A stretch of 64,000 bases of DNA from Exiguobacterium sp. J17977 (GCF_018616375.1 NZ_JAEQBB010000008.1:1-64000), one strand, 5' to 3'. Positions 16,381 to 25,860 are shown, counted from the first letter of the stretch. Numbers and translations are program-made. Notes: generated by a model from the sequence alone, not told the origin.

Positions 16381-16900
16381 CATCGGCGGGGCAACACCAA
16401 ATTTTATGATGCGCCCCCGGCCCCCAATAGTGCTCAATCGTCACGAGCGGCGGGCCGAGTCGCTTCTCCCAATAAGCTTGTGACGTCGGAAAGCCGGCAT
16501 CTAAATAGAACGCCGTTTGTCGATTCGCCACGAGCTGCCGTCTCAGGTTGTCAATCAGGAAACGACCGACACCTTGGCGTTGGGATCCAGGCGAGACGTA
16601 CATACATCCGATTTCAGGAACGTTTGGCTCGATGTCGACGTGGGCGGTAATGATGTCGTTCGGAGGTAAAATCGCGGCCGTCCCTACGATGACGTCATCT
16701 TGAATCACCACGAAAATTTGAACGGTCTCGTCCTCGAAACTGTCTTGGACGGTCGTATTCAACCGCCCTACTTCCTCATCCAACAAGTCTGCATCCTCAA
16801 ACTGTTCTCGGCGAATCAAATCACTCAGACTCTCCATAAACAGCCGTTGGAGCGGCTTTACATCTTCACGTTCGAGCGGGCGAAATTTCAATCTGTCCAC
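16367..16900 (-). CDS. GNAT family N-acetyltransferase
   Basis: A 177-residue GNAT fold protein. N-terminal KFRPLEREDVKPLQRLF, central VIVGTAAIL, and the acetyl-CoA loop CMYVSPGSQRQGVGRFLIDNL (Q/R-x-x-G-x-G/A), then a C-terminal strand FYLDAGFPTSQAYWEKRLG. Substrate unknown. The start is GTG at 16900 after CAGAGGGAA, with no better downstream start. Upstream lies the CPBP protease gene in the same direction, 27 bases away, so the two may be one transcript. Confidence 0.85.
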   Translation of the reverse strand: MDRLKFRPLEREDVKPLQRLFMESLSDLIRREQFEDADLLDEEVGRLNTTVQDSFEDETVQIFVVIQDDVIVGTAAILPPNDIITAHVDIEPNVPEIGCMYVSPGSQRQGVGRFLIDNLRRQLVANRQTAFYLDAGFPTSQAYWEKRLGPPLVTIEHYWGPGAHHKIWCCPADEKET

Positions 16901-16926
16901 TTCCCTCTGTTCCTGAATGATACGTG

Positions 16927-17769
16927 CTAGTCTTTACCCGCGTCCGGTTTTGGCGTAACGTTCGATTGATGCGACCCTTCCACCGCCTCGAGCTGCTCGA
17001 GGTGATCGTAGCCGAGATGTCCGTGTGTCTGCCAAATCAAGACGATCGCGGTCGTGACAAGCAATAACGTCAAATGAAGAAAGCCGATTGGGAACACGCC
17101 TGGCTCCATTAACGGAATAAGTGCGAAAGAGACGTTGAACATCGTATGAAGCAAGAAAACGGACCATAAATTCATTGTCGTCACGTTATAGAGCCAAGAG
17201 ATGATGAACGTGAAGGCGAGAATCGCCATGGCGTAAGCCCAAAACGGGATGAGCGCTTGAGCGGTCCCCTCCATCAAAAAGAGTGGTGTATGCCAGACGG
17301 TCCAAACGCCACCTACAAACAGACTCGCTTTGATTGGGGTCGTCTTCAATTGACACGCGTCGAGCAAATAACCTCGCCAGCCGTACTCTTCTTGAATCGT
17401 CCCGCCAAGGAACAGCATGTAGAAGAACGTCGGCACGATGAGCCATGGACGTTCAAACAATAGCCCTCCTCCTGTGTCAGACCACCAATGGGAAATCAGG
17501 AACACTAACGGCAGAAACAATAGGCCGAACGCATAATATTTTCCGGACATTCGCCACTCGAATCCCCGCTTCCATAACGTCGTGACACCTTCCCAACCGT
17601 TCTCCCGGAACGCCATATAACTGCCGGCTAGACTTGGACCGAACGCCCCAATCAGCACGATCGCCTGAATCGGCAATCCGGTTGCGGAATACAGTCCCCA
17701 CCACGCCAGCCATGAGAACCCGAACGCGATGAGGAGAAATAAGATGATTTCTTTCTTTGTCGGAATCAC
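16927..17769 (-). CDS. CPBP family intramembrane metalloprotease
   Basis: A 280-residue polytopic protein with about eight membrane segments. Abi/CAAX-protease motifs are present: EEYGWRGYLLD (motif 1, E-E-x3-R), VWHTPLFLM (motif 2, W-H) and a later LHTMFNVSFAL (motif 3 with H/N). These proteins cleave within the membrane; in Firmicutes several act in bacteriocin self-immunity, but the substrate here is not inferable. The C-terminal 35 residues are hydrophilic. ATG start near 17769 behind GGAGGGGAG. Confidence 0.88.
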   Translation of the reverse strand: MIPTKKEIILFLLIAFGFSWLAWWGLYSATGLPIQAIVLIGAFGPSLAGSYMAFRENGWEGVTTLWKRGFEWRMSGKYYAFGLLFLPLVFLISHWWSDTGGGLLFERPWLIVPTFFYMLFLGGTIQEEYGWRGYLLDACQLKTTPIKASLFVGGVWTVWHTPLFLMEGTAQALIPFWAYAMAILAFTFIISWLYNVTTMNLWSVFLLHTMFNVSFALIPLMEPGVFPIGFLHLTLLLVTTAIVLIWQTHGHLGYDHLEQLEAVEGSHQSNVTPKPDAGKD

Positions 17770-17930
17770 TCGTCTCCCCTCCTTCTATCCGTAGTTTACC
17801 CGCTTTCCGAACGACTTCCCTATTTCACGCAAAAAATATTTTCATTATAAAAAGCAAAATGATAGATGGACTTTTGTTTTCCAAGGTATAATGAAAATTA
17901 CAACAAAATTACATTCATAGTGAGGTATAT

Positions 17931-20288
17931 ATGGAACCAGTCGTTGAACACTCAATGAGTCACAATGGTTTTCTTGTGATTCTGTCTTATCTGATTGCCG
18001 CCGTTTCCGCTTACGCCGCCATTGAACTGGCGCGTCGTGTCAATTCAGCGAACCGTTCCGTCCAAAACGTCTGGATCATCGCTGGCGGCGCGACGCTCGG
18101 TCTCGGCATTTGGTCCATGCACTTTATCGCCATGCTGGCCCATGAGGTGTTGCGACCGATTACGTATGCGGTCCCTTACGTCGTCTTGTCCGTCGTCATC
18201 GCCATGGCCGGCTGCGTGTTCGGCTTCTTCATCGTCTCGCGCCGCACAACCCGTCCGGCCCTGATTGGTGCAGCCCTTGTCATGGGAGGCAGTATCGCCA
18301 GCATGCATTATGTCGGAATGGCCGCGCTCCAAGGCGTCACGACTTCCTACAATCCATGGTTGGCGGCACTCTCGATTTTAATTGCGCTCGGCGCATCGCT
18401 CGTTGCCTTGTGGATCGGTTTCTTTTCGAAATATACCGAGAAAAAAATGCACATCGAATTGAAAGTGTTCTTCTCCCTCTTGATGGGTGTCGCCATCTTC
18501 GGCATGCATTTCGTCGGCATGATGGCGGCGACGTTCACGTTTGTCGAGACAGACAGACCGTTCGCCAATGCGATTGAGCCTTCGTTGCTCGCATGGCTCG
18601 TGACGGCAATCACGATTCTTTTGTTTGCCATCTTCTTCTTATCACTCACGATTGACCGTCATCTTCGGAAACGGGATTTCATTCAAGCAACGATTCTTGA
18701 CTCCACGACGGATGCGGTCGTCACGACGACGAAAGACGGGATGATTCAATACGCGAACACAGCGTTCTATCGCTTGTTCGACCAAGTCGAGAAGGATGCA
18801 TTCTTCCAAGACTATCATCCGTCGCTCACCATCAATCAACCGTTTCATGAACCGAGACGCGTCGATTTCGACGACCGGACGATTGAAGTGACGAGCTATC
18901 CGCTCAAAGGGGAAACGATGGACCAAGTACTTTGGTTCATGCGCGACGTCTCGGAGACGATTGCCTCACAGCGGCTCGTCGAACATATGGCGTATCACGA
19001 TACGCTCACAAATTTGCCAAACCGGCACAAGTTGGAACAAATTTTGGCTGAGCATATCCGAATCGAAGATCCGGTCGCTTGCCTCTACATCGATATCGAT
19101 CGTTGGCGCTTCTTGAGCGATATGCTCGGGCATCACGGATCGGACGAACTGACGATGCAAATCGCGGAGCGTCTACAAGTGACGATTCATCCGGATGACA
19201 TTTTGACACGCGTCGGTTCATCCGAGTTCATCATCTTGCTATTCGACAAGCGCAGCACGCTCGCCAAACAGAAAGCCGAAAAGTGTATCAAGGCGATCTC
19301 GCAACCGTTCGATATCGATGGCACGACTGTCGATCTGACGCTCAGCGCTGGAATTAGTCATTATCCAAACGATACGAAGTCGGCTGAAGAGCTCGTCCAG
19401 TACGCGCGTCTCGCCGTCCACGAATCGAAACGGACCGGGAAGAACCAAATCAAAGAGTTTGAAGACGAGTCGAAACATCAAATCCTGCGCACCGTCGAAA
19501 TCGAGAAGGGGCTCGCTCAAGCGCTCGACCGCAACGAGTTTTCACTCGTGTACCAGCCAAAAGTGTCACTCACGCAAAATCGACTCGAAGGGGTCGAGGC
19601 GCTCCTCCGTTGGAACAATCGGGAACTCGGTTCTGTAGCACCGGACGACTTCATTCCGATTGCAGAGAACACCGGCCTGATTCATCCAATCGGTGGCTGG
19701 GTCATGCGTGAGTCCTGTCGGGCATGGGTCCGTTGGAAGAAGTCCGGCGTGAAACCGTTCACCCTTTCGGTCAACGTCTCGCCGCTCCAGTTCGCGCGGG
19801 AAGATTTCGTCGAGTCGCTTCAGGCCATCTTGGATGAGACCGGGATGGATCCGATGTTCCTCGAGCTCGAAGTGACGGAGTCGTCGATGCTGTTTTATGA
19901 GGCATCGACACGGGAGAAACTTTCCCAACTGCATCAGTTTGGGATTTTAATCTCACTCGACGACTTTGGGACGGGCTACTCATCGTTCCGTCAATTGCGT
20001 GAGCTGCCGGTTCAAGTGTTGAAAATCGATCGGTCGTTCATCGTCAACTTGTTCACCGACCGGAACCAGGAAGCCATCGTTCGCTCGATGATTCAGCTCG
20101 GCCACAACCTCAATATGAAAGTGCTCATGGAAGGTGTCGAGACGTCAGATCAGCTTGAATGGTTATTGAACGAACAGTGTGATTATGTCCAAGGTTATTA
20201 CTTCAGTCGTCCACTTCTTGAAAAGGACGTCGTGAAACATGTCAAATCGGTCACAACGTATATTGAGTTCGGAAAGACCCGTGCTTGA
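17931..20288 (+). CDS. MHYT-PAS-GGDEF-EAL cyclic-di-GMP protein
   Basis: A 785-residue membrane protein. Residues 1-240 are seven membrane segments with three MHYT motifs (SMHFIAMLAHEV, SMHYVGMAAL, GMHFVGMMAA), proposed to sense a diatomic gas through copper. A short PAS-like region (about 250-340) follows. The GGDEF domain (about 355-510) has GSSEF at the active-site loop instead of GG(D/E)EF, so it is probably not a cyclase. The EAL domain (about 520-775) keeps all key residues: GVEALLRW, NVSPLQF, LEVTESS, DDFGTGYSS, KIDRSF, EGVET, QGYYFSRP. Net activity is therefore probably c-di-GMP phosphodiesterase, with GGDEF as a GTP sensor. Resembles B. subtilis YkoW in layout. ATG behind GTGAGGTATAT. 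Confidence 0.93.
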   Translation: MEPVVEHSMSHNGFLVILSYLIAAVSAYAAIELARRVNSANRSVQNVWIIAGGATLGLGIWSMHFIAMLAHEVLRPITYAVPYVVLSVVIAMAGCVFGFFIVSRRTTRPALIGAALVMGGSIASMHYVGMAALQGVTTSYNPWLAALSILIALGASLVALWIGFFSKYTEKKMHIELKVFFSLLMGVAIFGMHFVGMMAATFTFVETDRPFANAIEPSLLAWLVTAITILLFAIFFLSLTIDRHLRKRDFIQATILDSTTDAVVTTTKDGMIQYANTAFYRLFDQVEKDAFFQDYHPSLTINQPFHEPRRVDFDDRTIEVTSYPLKGETMDQVLWFMRDVSETIASQRLVEHMAYHDTLTNLPNRHKLEQILAEHIRIEDPVACLYIDIDRWRFLSDMLGHHGSDELTMQIAERLQVTIHPDDILTRVGSSEFIILLFDKRSTLAKQKAEKCIKAISQPFDIDGTTVDLTLSAGISHYPNDTKSAEELVQYARLAVHESKRTGKNQIKEFEDESKHQILRTVEIEKGLAQALDRNEFSLVYQPKVSLTQNRLEGVEALLRWNNRELGSVAPDDFIPIAENTGLIHPIGGWVMRESCRAWVRWKKSGVKPFTLSVNVSPLQFAREDFVESLQAILDETGMDPMFLELEVTESSMLFYEASTREKLSQLHQFGILISLDDFGTGYSSFRQLRELPVQVLKIDRSFIVNLFTDRNQEAIVRSMIQLGHNLNMKVLMEGVETSDQLEWLLNEQCDYVQGYYFSRPLLEKDVVKHVKSVTTYIEFGKTRA

Positions 20289-20321
20289 TCAGACTGTAGC
20301 CCCTGCGCTACAGTCTTTTTG
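20289..20321 (+). terminator. Terminator after the c-di-GMP gene
   Basis: AGACTGTAGC / GCTACAGTCT stem followed by TTTTTG. Confidence 0.88.
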
Positions 20322-20326
20322 TATGC

Positions 20327-20360
20327 AAAAATTCTCCCATGCCACCAGGCACGGGAGAAT
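20327..20360 (-). terminator. Terminator of the mtlAFD operon
   Basis: Leftward: ATTCTCCCGTGCC-tggt-GGCATGGGAGAAT followed by TTTTTGC, just past the mtlD stop codon. Confidence 0.9.
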
Positions 20361-20364
20361 TGGT

Positions 20365-21510
20365 TTACGAGACTTGCGCTTTTTCTTGCTCGCGAATCAA
20401 GTGGTATTGCTCGAGAATCAGCTTTGTCAGCGTATCGTCCTCATGCAATTGGAGATATTTTTCTACCGTTGAGACGATGCCGTCTTCTTCGATGGAAAGA
20501 TTGAGTTCAGAAGATTCTGAATCCTCAGGGTTGTAATAGGTTAAGGCAGCCGCGATTCCGTAGGCCAGTTCATTCGGTTCGATGCCGTTATCGATGAGTT
20601 CGCGGGCCGGTTTGACGAGCCGATCACTCGGTCCGAGCTTACGAATCGGTGAGCGGGCGACACGTGAGACTTCATCTTTCAACTTCGGATTCTCGAATCG
20701 TTTGATGATCTTTTGAATGTATTGGCTGTGTTCTTTCGCCTCGAACCCGTATTTCTCGAGGAGGAGCCAACCGGTCTCATACAACGCGCCTTGCACGACT
20801 TGGCGGACACGGCGGTCTTTCAACGCCTCGTCAATCGTCTCTTTCCCGAACAAGGAACCGATATACGATGCGATGGCGTGGCCGGTGTTGACCGTGAACA
20901 GCTTCCGCTCGATGTATGGTCCAATCTCGTCGACCCACGTCACACCTCGAAGCGGCGGCCGCTCGGCCAATCCGTTCGTCTCAATGACCCACTCGTAAAA
21001 CGTCTCGACCTCGACGAATAGCGGGTCTGCGTGCTGTTGCAGCGGGACAATCCGGTCGACGGCCGCATTCGGGAACGAGGCATTTGCTGTTCCGACACCG
21101 CCAGACGCTTCGATGGCTTGGTGCAGCGATGCGCTACCGCCAATCATGTTCTCGCAAGCAATCACATAAACTGGTGCCGACGTCTCGCGTTCACGGAGTC
21201 CTTCGCTGATGAGTGGCGCGACTTTCGGTAACAGCGTCGGCCCGACCGCGGTCGTGACGAGATCGGCCTCGGCGATGAGGGCAATGACACGCTCCGGATC
21301 CGTCAAGCTGTTGACCCCACGGACTCGGTCGACGACGACGTTGTCGACGCCTTCTTCGGCGAATCCTACCTCATAAAATCGCTTTTCTTCTAACGCTTGG
21401 ATGACGGTATCGTTAATATCGACGAACGTGACCTCGTAACCACTCTGATTGAGCAACAATCCGATAAAGCCACGGCCGATGTTCCCTGCCCCAAAATGTA
21501 CGGCTTTCAT
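20365..21510 (-). CDS. mtlD: Mannitol-1-phosphate 5-dehydrogenase
   Basis: A 381-residue NAD-dependent enzyme oxidising mannitol-1-phosphate to fructose-6-phosphate. N-terminal Rossmann motif AVHFGAGNIGRGFIGLLL, and the polyol dehydrogenase signature around ERKLFTVNTGHAIASYIGSLFG (about residues 200-220) with the catalytic Lys. The length matches the family (about 380). The ATG overlaps the mtlF stop by one base (TAATG) with GAGGTGGCG upstream, so translation is coupled. Confidence 0.97.
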   Translation of the reverse strand: MKAVHFGAGNIGRGFIGLLLNQSGYEVTFVDINDTVIQALEEKRFYEVGFAEEGVDNVVVDRVRGVNSLTDPERVIALIAEADLVTTAVGPTLLPKVAPLISEGLRERETSAPVYVIACENMIGGSASLHQAIEASGGVGTANASFPNAAVDRIVPLQQHADPLFVEVETFYEWVIETNGLAERPPLRGVTWVDEIGPYIERKLFTVNTGHAIASYIGSLFGKETIDEALKDRRVRQVVQGALYETGWLLLEKYGFEAKEHSQYIQKIIKRFENPKLKDEVSRVARSPIRKLGPSDRLVKPARELIDNGIEPNELAYGIAAALTYYNPEDSESSELNLSIEEDGIVSTVEKYLQLHEDDTLTKLILEQYHLIREQEKAQVS

Positions 21511-21941
21511 TACGCCACCTCTTCCATGAATAGCGACAAAATCTCTTCTTTCGTCTTCGCCTGTACGAGGCGTTCGACGTTATCCTCATCGGAACAGATG
21601 ACCGCGATTTGGGACAGGAGTTCCAAATGTTCGTCATCCACACCGGCAATCCCGATGACGAGTTTCGCCGTCTGGCCACCGAAATCGACGCCGGCCGGCA
21701 CTTGGAGGATGGAAATCCCCGTCTTTTGAACAGCGGATTTCGCTTCCTCGGTCCCGTGCGGAATCGCGACGTGGTTCCCGATATACACGCTCGAGAGCGC
21801 TTGACGTTCGTGCATCGCTTGGACGTAAGCCGGCGACACGCACCCGGCTGCTTCTAACACTTGACCGGCTGCGTCAATTGCTTCGGCCGACGTGTTGAAC
21901 GATTGGTTGAGTCGAATCATCTCTGTCTGAATGAATGGCAT
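21510..21941 (-). CDS. mtlF: PTS mannitol transporter subunit IIA
   Basis: A 143-residue IIA of the mannitol/fructose family. The phosphorylated His is in YIGNHVAIPHGTEEAK (about residues 55-66). It accepts phosphate from HPr and passes it to the IIB domain of MtlA. Second gene of the mtlA-mtlF-mtlD operon; start ATG at 21941 behind AGGAGGAACTAAA. Confidence 0.95.
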   Translation of the reverse strand: MPFIQTEMIRLNQSFNTSAEAIDAAGQVLEAAGCVSPAYVQAMHERQALSSVYIGNHVAIPHGTEEAKSAVQKTGISILQVPAGVDFGGQTAKLVIGIAGVDDEHLELLSQIAVICSDEDNVERLVQAKTKEEILSLFMEEVA

Positions 21942-21985
21942 TTTAGTTCCTCCTATACCTTAACCCTTGTCTCTGTCTACTTGTG

Positions 21986-23407
21986 TTATGAGATTTTGCT
22001 GCGTTCTGCTTTAATTTCTTCGATCAATTGATCGTAATAGTCGGCGTTCAAGAAGTTCGTGACCGAACGGTGAATCGCATCCGGCACTTGTGCCTCGGCC
22101 CGGTCCGTCAAATCCTCGTGGGTGATGATGAATTGAGCGTCTTTCGGCAATTGACTGATTGACGTGTTCGTGACTTTGATTGGCAAATTCGCCTTATTCA
22201 CTTTATTGCGAAGCACCGACGCGCCCATCGCGCTCGAACCCATCCCGGCGTCACAAGCGAAGATGATGTGATCGACTTTATCGAGACGGTCGTGGACGAG
22301 AGCCGACGCATACGACTGCTTGCCTTTCATCGCGCTGACGTTCTGTGTCGCTTCTTCGAGTGACACTTCTTCTGCTGCGCTTGATTTCAAGATGACACTC
22401 GCCACAGCGAACGTGACCGCTGCGGACAAGAGAATCCCCGCAATCAATCCAACGTAAGAACCGCGTGACGCCATCGCGAGAATCGCGAAGATACTACCTG
22501 GTGACGCTGGTGCGACGAGACCGACATCGAACAAGACGAATGTGAACACGCCTGTTGCGCCCCCAGCGATCATTGCCAAAATCAAGACTGGCTTCATCAA
22601 GACATATGGGAAGTAAATCTCGTGAATCCCACCGAGGAAGTGAATGATGGCAGCTCCTGGTGCTGTGCGTTTGGCCGCCCCTTTAGCGAACACCATGTAC
22701 GCGAGCAGTAAGCCAAGACCTGGTCCTGGGTTTGCTTCAAGTAAGAACAAGACCGACTTCCCAGCGTCTGCCACTTGGTCGACACCGAGCGGGCTCAAAA
22801 TCCCGTGGTTGATTGCGTTGTTCAAGAACAAGATTTTCGCCGGTTCAATGAACAAACTTGCGATTGGCAACAATTTCGCGCCGACGATCCAGTCGACACC
22901 GGCCGCCATGACTTTATCGAGGCCGCTCATGATTGGCCCGAACACTTCGAAGCCACCAATCATGAGAAGACCACCGATGATACCGACCGAGAAGTTGTTG
23001 ACGAGCATTTCGAATCCAGCTTTGACTTTACCTTCGATGAGACGGTCAAACTGTTTAATGACATATCCGCCGAGTGGACCCATGATCATCGCACCGAGGA
23101 ACATCGGAATGTCCGTCCCGACGATGACCCCCATCGTGGCGAGTACCCCGACGACTCCGCCTCGTACGTCATGAATCAACTTACCGCCGGTGAAGCCGAT
23201 TAAGAGCGGTAACAGATACGTGATTGTCGGACCGACGAGTTCTGCTAATTTTTCATTCGGCCACCAGCCCGTTGGAATGAAGAGGGCGGTGATAATCCCC
23301 CAGGCGATGAAGGCACCGATGTTCGGCATGACCATCCCGCTCAGGAAACTCCCGAACCGTTGTACTTTGACTCGAACCCCGCCCGAGCCAGCTTGCGCAT
23401 TCGCCAT
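21986..23407 (-). CDS. mtlA: PTS mannitol transporter subunit IICB
   Basis: A 473-residue membrane protein that imports and phosphorylates mannitol. The IIC domain (about 1-340) has the GGIHEIYFPYV substrate motif and NNAINHGILSPLG. The IIB domain (about 375-473) has the phosphocysteine loop FACDAGMGSSAMGAS. No fused IIA, consistent with a separate mtlF. Start ATG at 23407 behind GGAGGTTTTATAC. A cre-overlapped promoter lies upstream. Confidence 0.97.
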   Translation of the reverse strand: MANAQAGSGGVRVKVQRFGSFLSGMVMPNIGAFIAWGIITALFIPTGWWPNEKLAELVGPTITYLLPLLIGFTGGKLIHDVRGGVVGVLATMGVIVGTDIPMFLGAMIMGPLGGYVIKQFDRLIEGKVKAGFEMLVNNFSVGIIGGLLMIGGFEVFGPIMSGLDKVMAAGVDWIVGAKLLPIASLFIEPAKILFLNNAINHGILSPLGVDQVADAGKSVLFLLEANPGPGLGLLLAYMVFAKGAAKRTAPGAAIIHFLGGIHEIYFPYVLMKPVLILAMIAGGATGVFTFVLFDVGLVAPASPGSIFAILAMASRGSYVGLIAGILLSAAVTFAVASVILKSSAAEEVSLEEATQNVSAMKGKQSYASALVHDRLDKVDHIIFACDAGMGSSAMGASVLRNKVNKANLPIKVTNTSISQLPKDAQFIITHEDLTDRAEAQVPDAIHRSVTNFLNADYYDQLIEEIKAERSKIS

Positions 23408-23483
23408 GTATAAAACCTCCAGTCGATTATTGTGAAAGGTAGATTGTTGTAGTGTAGCTAACCGGTTTGTGCTCTACACTCGT

Positions 23484-23513
23484 ATTGTAGTCCCAGCGTA
23501 AGCGCTTTCTCAA
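23484..23513 (-). promoter_or_regulatory. mtlA promoter with overlapping cre site
   Basis: Leftward: -35 TTGAGA (23508-23513), 18 bases, -10 TACAAT (23484-23489). A cre-like element AGAAAGCGCTTACG (23497-23510), 12 of 14 matches to the CcpA consensus, covers the -35 and spacer, so CcpA binding would block polymerase. The untranslated leader of about 70 bases between here and mtlA probably carries no further element I can see; the MtlR site would lie upstream. Confidence 0.65.
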
Positions 23514-23551
23514 TTCAATTCAGTTCATACTTTGGCAACATTCTATGCCAA

Positions 23552-23579
23552 ATAAAAAAATGACCACGGCGGGTCATTT
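23552..23579 (-). terminator. Terminator of mtlR
   Basis: Leftward: AATGACC-cgccgt-GGTCATT followed by TTTTTTTATT; the stem overlaps the mtlR stop codon. Confidence 0.8.
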
Positions 23580-25607
23580 TTCGTGCAACGTCTCTTGAAT
23601 CAGTTTCTTCATACATTCATGGAGCAACAGACGCAGTTGTTGCGTTGAACCGGTACTATATACATTCATATGTTGTTCGCTCTCAATCAACGAGCCGCTG
23701 ACGGCACTGAGGAACTGAAGTTCGACGTCGTCTGCCTCTTCCGGTGCGAGCAGGACGAGCAGACGTGACACCGGCTCGGTCGATTGATCCATCATCAGAA
23801 GTGGAATCGACTGTTTCAAATCGAACGCGAACACACTCGCCCGCTCGATTGACGCATGACGTCCGTGGAATAACGCCAGCTTCGTGCCGGGAATCCCGAG
23901 ACCGGCCACTTCATGACGCCGGAGCAATTGGGCCGATAACTGGATGCCGCTTTGGACGAGACCCCGTTCTTCGAGGTGCGTCCCAATATCGAGCAAGATA
24001 TCTTCTAATCGGTCGCTATTATCGAGCGTGACGAGATCGAACTGCCGGTCCATCCGTTCGAACGTCTCGACAAGGGCACCGAGTTCGTTGAAGTCGAGCA
24101 TCGTCGAGTGGCTCTTCTCTTTCGTCTGGAACGACTGTGGGAGCGATAACAGCAAATGGCGGACGCGTTGCACTTCTTCGTTCGTCAACAACGGATTGAC
24201 GATGAGCGTCGGTACGGACAACGGTGGCAACGGGACTGTCGATAAGATGACGTCATAGTCGTCGAGCCGATGCTGCTCGAGCCCGAACAACGAGGAGTTG
24301 ACGACGTCCTGCATCTCCGGAAACTCTTGTTTGACCCGGTTGACGAGCATCTTTGAGGAACCGAGACCGGCCGAACAGACGACAAGGGCCCGATATTCGC
24401 GACGCCGGACCGGTTTGACGAGCGCGGCGGCGAAATGCATCGCCCAAAACACGGTCTCTTCTTCCGTGAACGTATTCGTCCCGAAGACGATATCGGCCGC
24501 CTGCTGGATGGCCGATCGCAGATGCGGATAGTCACGGTCGATGTGGGGACGGACCGTGTTCGTATCAGGCAGGGCTTGCGTGTTCATACTCGACAAGATG
24601 TGGGCGAGGAGCCCTTTCTCGAGCGCGGCATCGTCCGTGAAGGCGAATCCGTGAATAAGCGAGACGTGATGGATGAGTTTATGCACTCGGATCTGCATGA
24701 CCCAGCGCTCTTCCTCATCTTCTTTCATCTGTTCTTTTAACGAACGGAGTCGGTTCGCTTCCTCGGCAAACCAGACGCGCTCCGCCATCGAGAACGGCGT
24801 CCCGAGTGCCGTCTCCATGTCGTGTGCGACTTTCAAATAGTCGTCTGATCGTCCTTTCGTATACATCTCTAAGAAGAAACCAGCGTCGAGACGGGCTTGT
24901 TGTACGCCATAGGCGAACGTCACCCGCATGATGGTCCGGTCGTCCATCCGCTCATACGGATGTTCCTTTAGATAGTCATAACCGTCACGGAGCGCCTCAA
25001 GCATGACATCACACGGAACCGTCTTTAAGAACGCCGGGATATAGTCATCCTCCCCGCGCACGAACCGATAAAACGCGAGCGTGTCCCAATGGGCGAGGAG
25101 CGCATTGATCATCAGCTTCCGCTTCTCGGCTTCGAGGCCGAGGACGCGAGCCCCGACCCCTTTCTTCCGTTCGACTTCTAGATGATACTCATCGAACCAA
25201 CGATCGAGTTTCTCGAGGTCTTGTGTGAGCGTGCTCGGGGAGACGTGCATCTGTTTCGCGACCGCCTGCAGCTTGAGCGTGTCTTTTTCAAACAGTAGCC
25301 GCCAGGCGAGCTCGAAGATACGGTCCTCGGCCGTCGGAATCGCCTCGGCCGACAAAATCAAATCTTCGCGTAACTGCTGTTTCGCATCGGAACGACCGAT
25401 GAGACTGAGACCGTGCCCGCGCTGCCAAGCGAGTTCCAACTCGAACTCGCGCAAGATGCCCTCGAGCAGTTGACGCTCCCGTTGAATCGTCCGCTCAGAC
25501 AAATTGACCGCTTGCGCGATTTCCGCGAGCGGTGTCGACGTCTCCGTTGCCAATAGATGTAGTAAAATCGAGCGCTCCCGCGCGCTCCACTCATGTTTCA
25601 TATCCAT
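23574..25607 (-). CDS. mtlR: Mannitol operon transcriptional activator MtlR
   Basis: A 677-residue PTS-controlled activator. Order: two N-terminal HTH domains (about 1-130; LSERTIQRERQLLEG and MHVSPSTLTQDLEKLDRWF), PRD1 and PRD2 (about 190-400, with histidines such as YDYLKEHPYERMDD and DRDYPHLRSAIQ), a GatB-like IIB domain (VVCSAGLGSSKMLV, phosphorylatable Cys, about 410), and a C-terminal IIA-like domain (LALFHGRHASIERA, His about 575). Phosphorylation at PRD2 activates and at IIB/IIA inhibits in Bacillus MtlR. It overlaps the upstream IIB-like gene by 17 bases, its ribosome binding site lying inside that gene. Reads leftward toward mtlA from the same strand. Confidence 0.93.
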   Translation of the reverse strand: MDMKHEWSARERSILLHLLATETSTPLAEIAQAVNLSERTIQRERQLLEGILREFELELAWQRGHGLSLIGRSDAKQQLREDLILSAEAIPTAEDRIFELAWRLLFEKDTLKLQAVAKQMHVSPSTLTQDLEKLDRWFDEYHLEVERKKGVGARVLGLEAEKRKLMINALLAHWDTLAFYRFVRGEDDYIPAFLKTVPCDVMLEALRDGYDYLKEHPYERMDDRTIMRVTFAYGVQQARLDAGFFLEMYTKGRSDDYLKVAHDMETALGTPFSMAERVWFAEEANRLRSLKEQMKEDEEERWVMQIRVHKLIHHVSLIHGFAFTDDAALEKGLLAHILSSMNTQALPDTNTVRPHIDRDYPHLRSAIQQAADIVFGTNTFTEEETVFWAMHFAAALVKPVRRREYRALVVCSAGLGSSKMLVNRVKQEFPEMQDVVNSSLFGLEQHRLDDYDVILSTVPLPPLSVPTLIVNPLLTNEEVQRVRHLLLSLPQSFQTKEKSHSTMLDFNELGALVETFERMDRQFDLVTLDNSDRLEDILLDIGTHLEERGLVQSGIQLSAQLLRRHEVAGLGIPGTKLALFHGRHASIERASVFAFDLKQSIPLLMMDQSTEPVSRLLVLLAPEEADDVELQFLSAVSGSLIESEQHMNVYSTGSTQQLRLLLHECMKKLIQETLHEK

Positions 25608-25860
25608 TCACCCATTCCTCGACGAGTTGTCGATATTCCGTGAGCGATAACATGTATCTGACCGAGCGAACGTGCGCGGTCGGATGATCGATCGTCGCAG
25701 TCCCGGCTTGATAGATAATCCAATCCACGTCTTCCGGAATGTCCCGATACGTGCCGTGTTGAATCACACATGACAATTTTGCCGAACACGCTTCAGCAAA
25801 CAGCTTCGCCGCCATCGCGCTCGTGACGAACCCGCATGGACAGGCAATATATACGTTCAT
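25591..25860 (-). CDS. Stand-alone PTS IIB-like protein (galactitol type)
   Basis: An 89-residue protein resembling a GatB-type IIB domain: strand MNVYIACPCGFVTSAMAAKLFAE, with Cys residues at 7 and 9 in the phosphate loop position (family pattern C-G-x-G-x-x-T/S-S). The second cysteine and the CPCGF order are unusual. No IIA or IIC partner of the same class is adjacent. It precedes and overlaps mtlR by 17 bases, so the two are cotranscribed and probably coupled, which suggests a role in signalling to MtlR rather than transport. ATG at 25860 behind AAGAAGGTCTGAC. Confidence 0.7.
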   Translation of the reverse strand: MNVYIACPCGFVTSAMAAKLFAEACSAKLSCVIQHGTYRDIPEDVDWIIYQAGTATIDHPTAHVRSVRYMLSLTEYRQLVEEWVNGYET

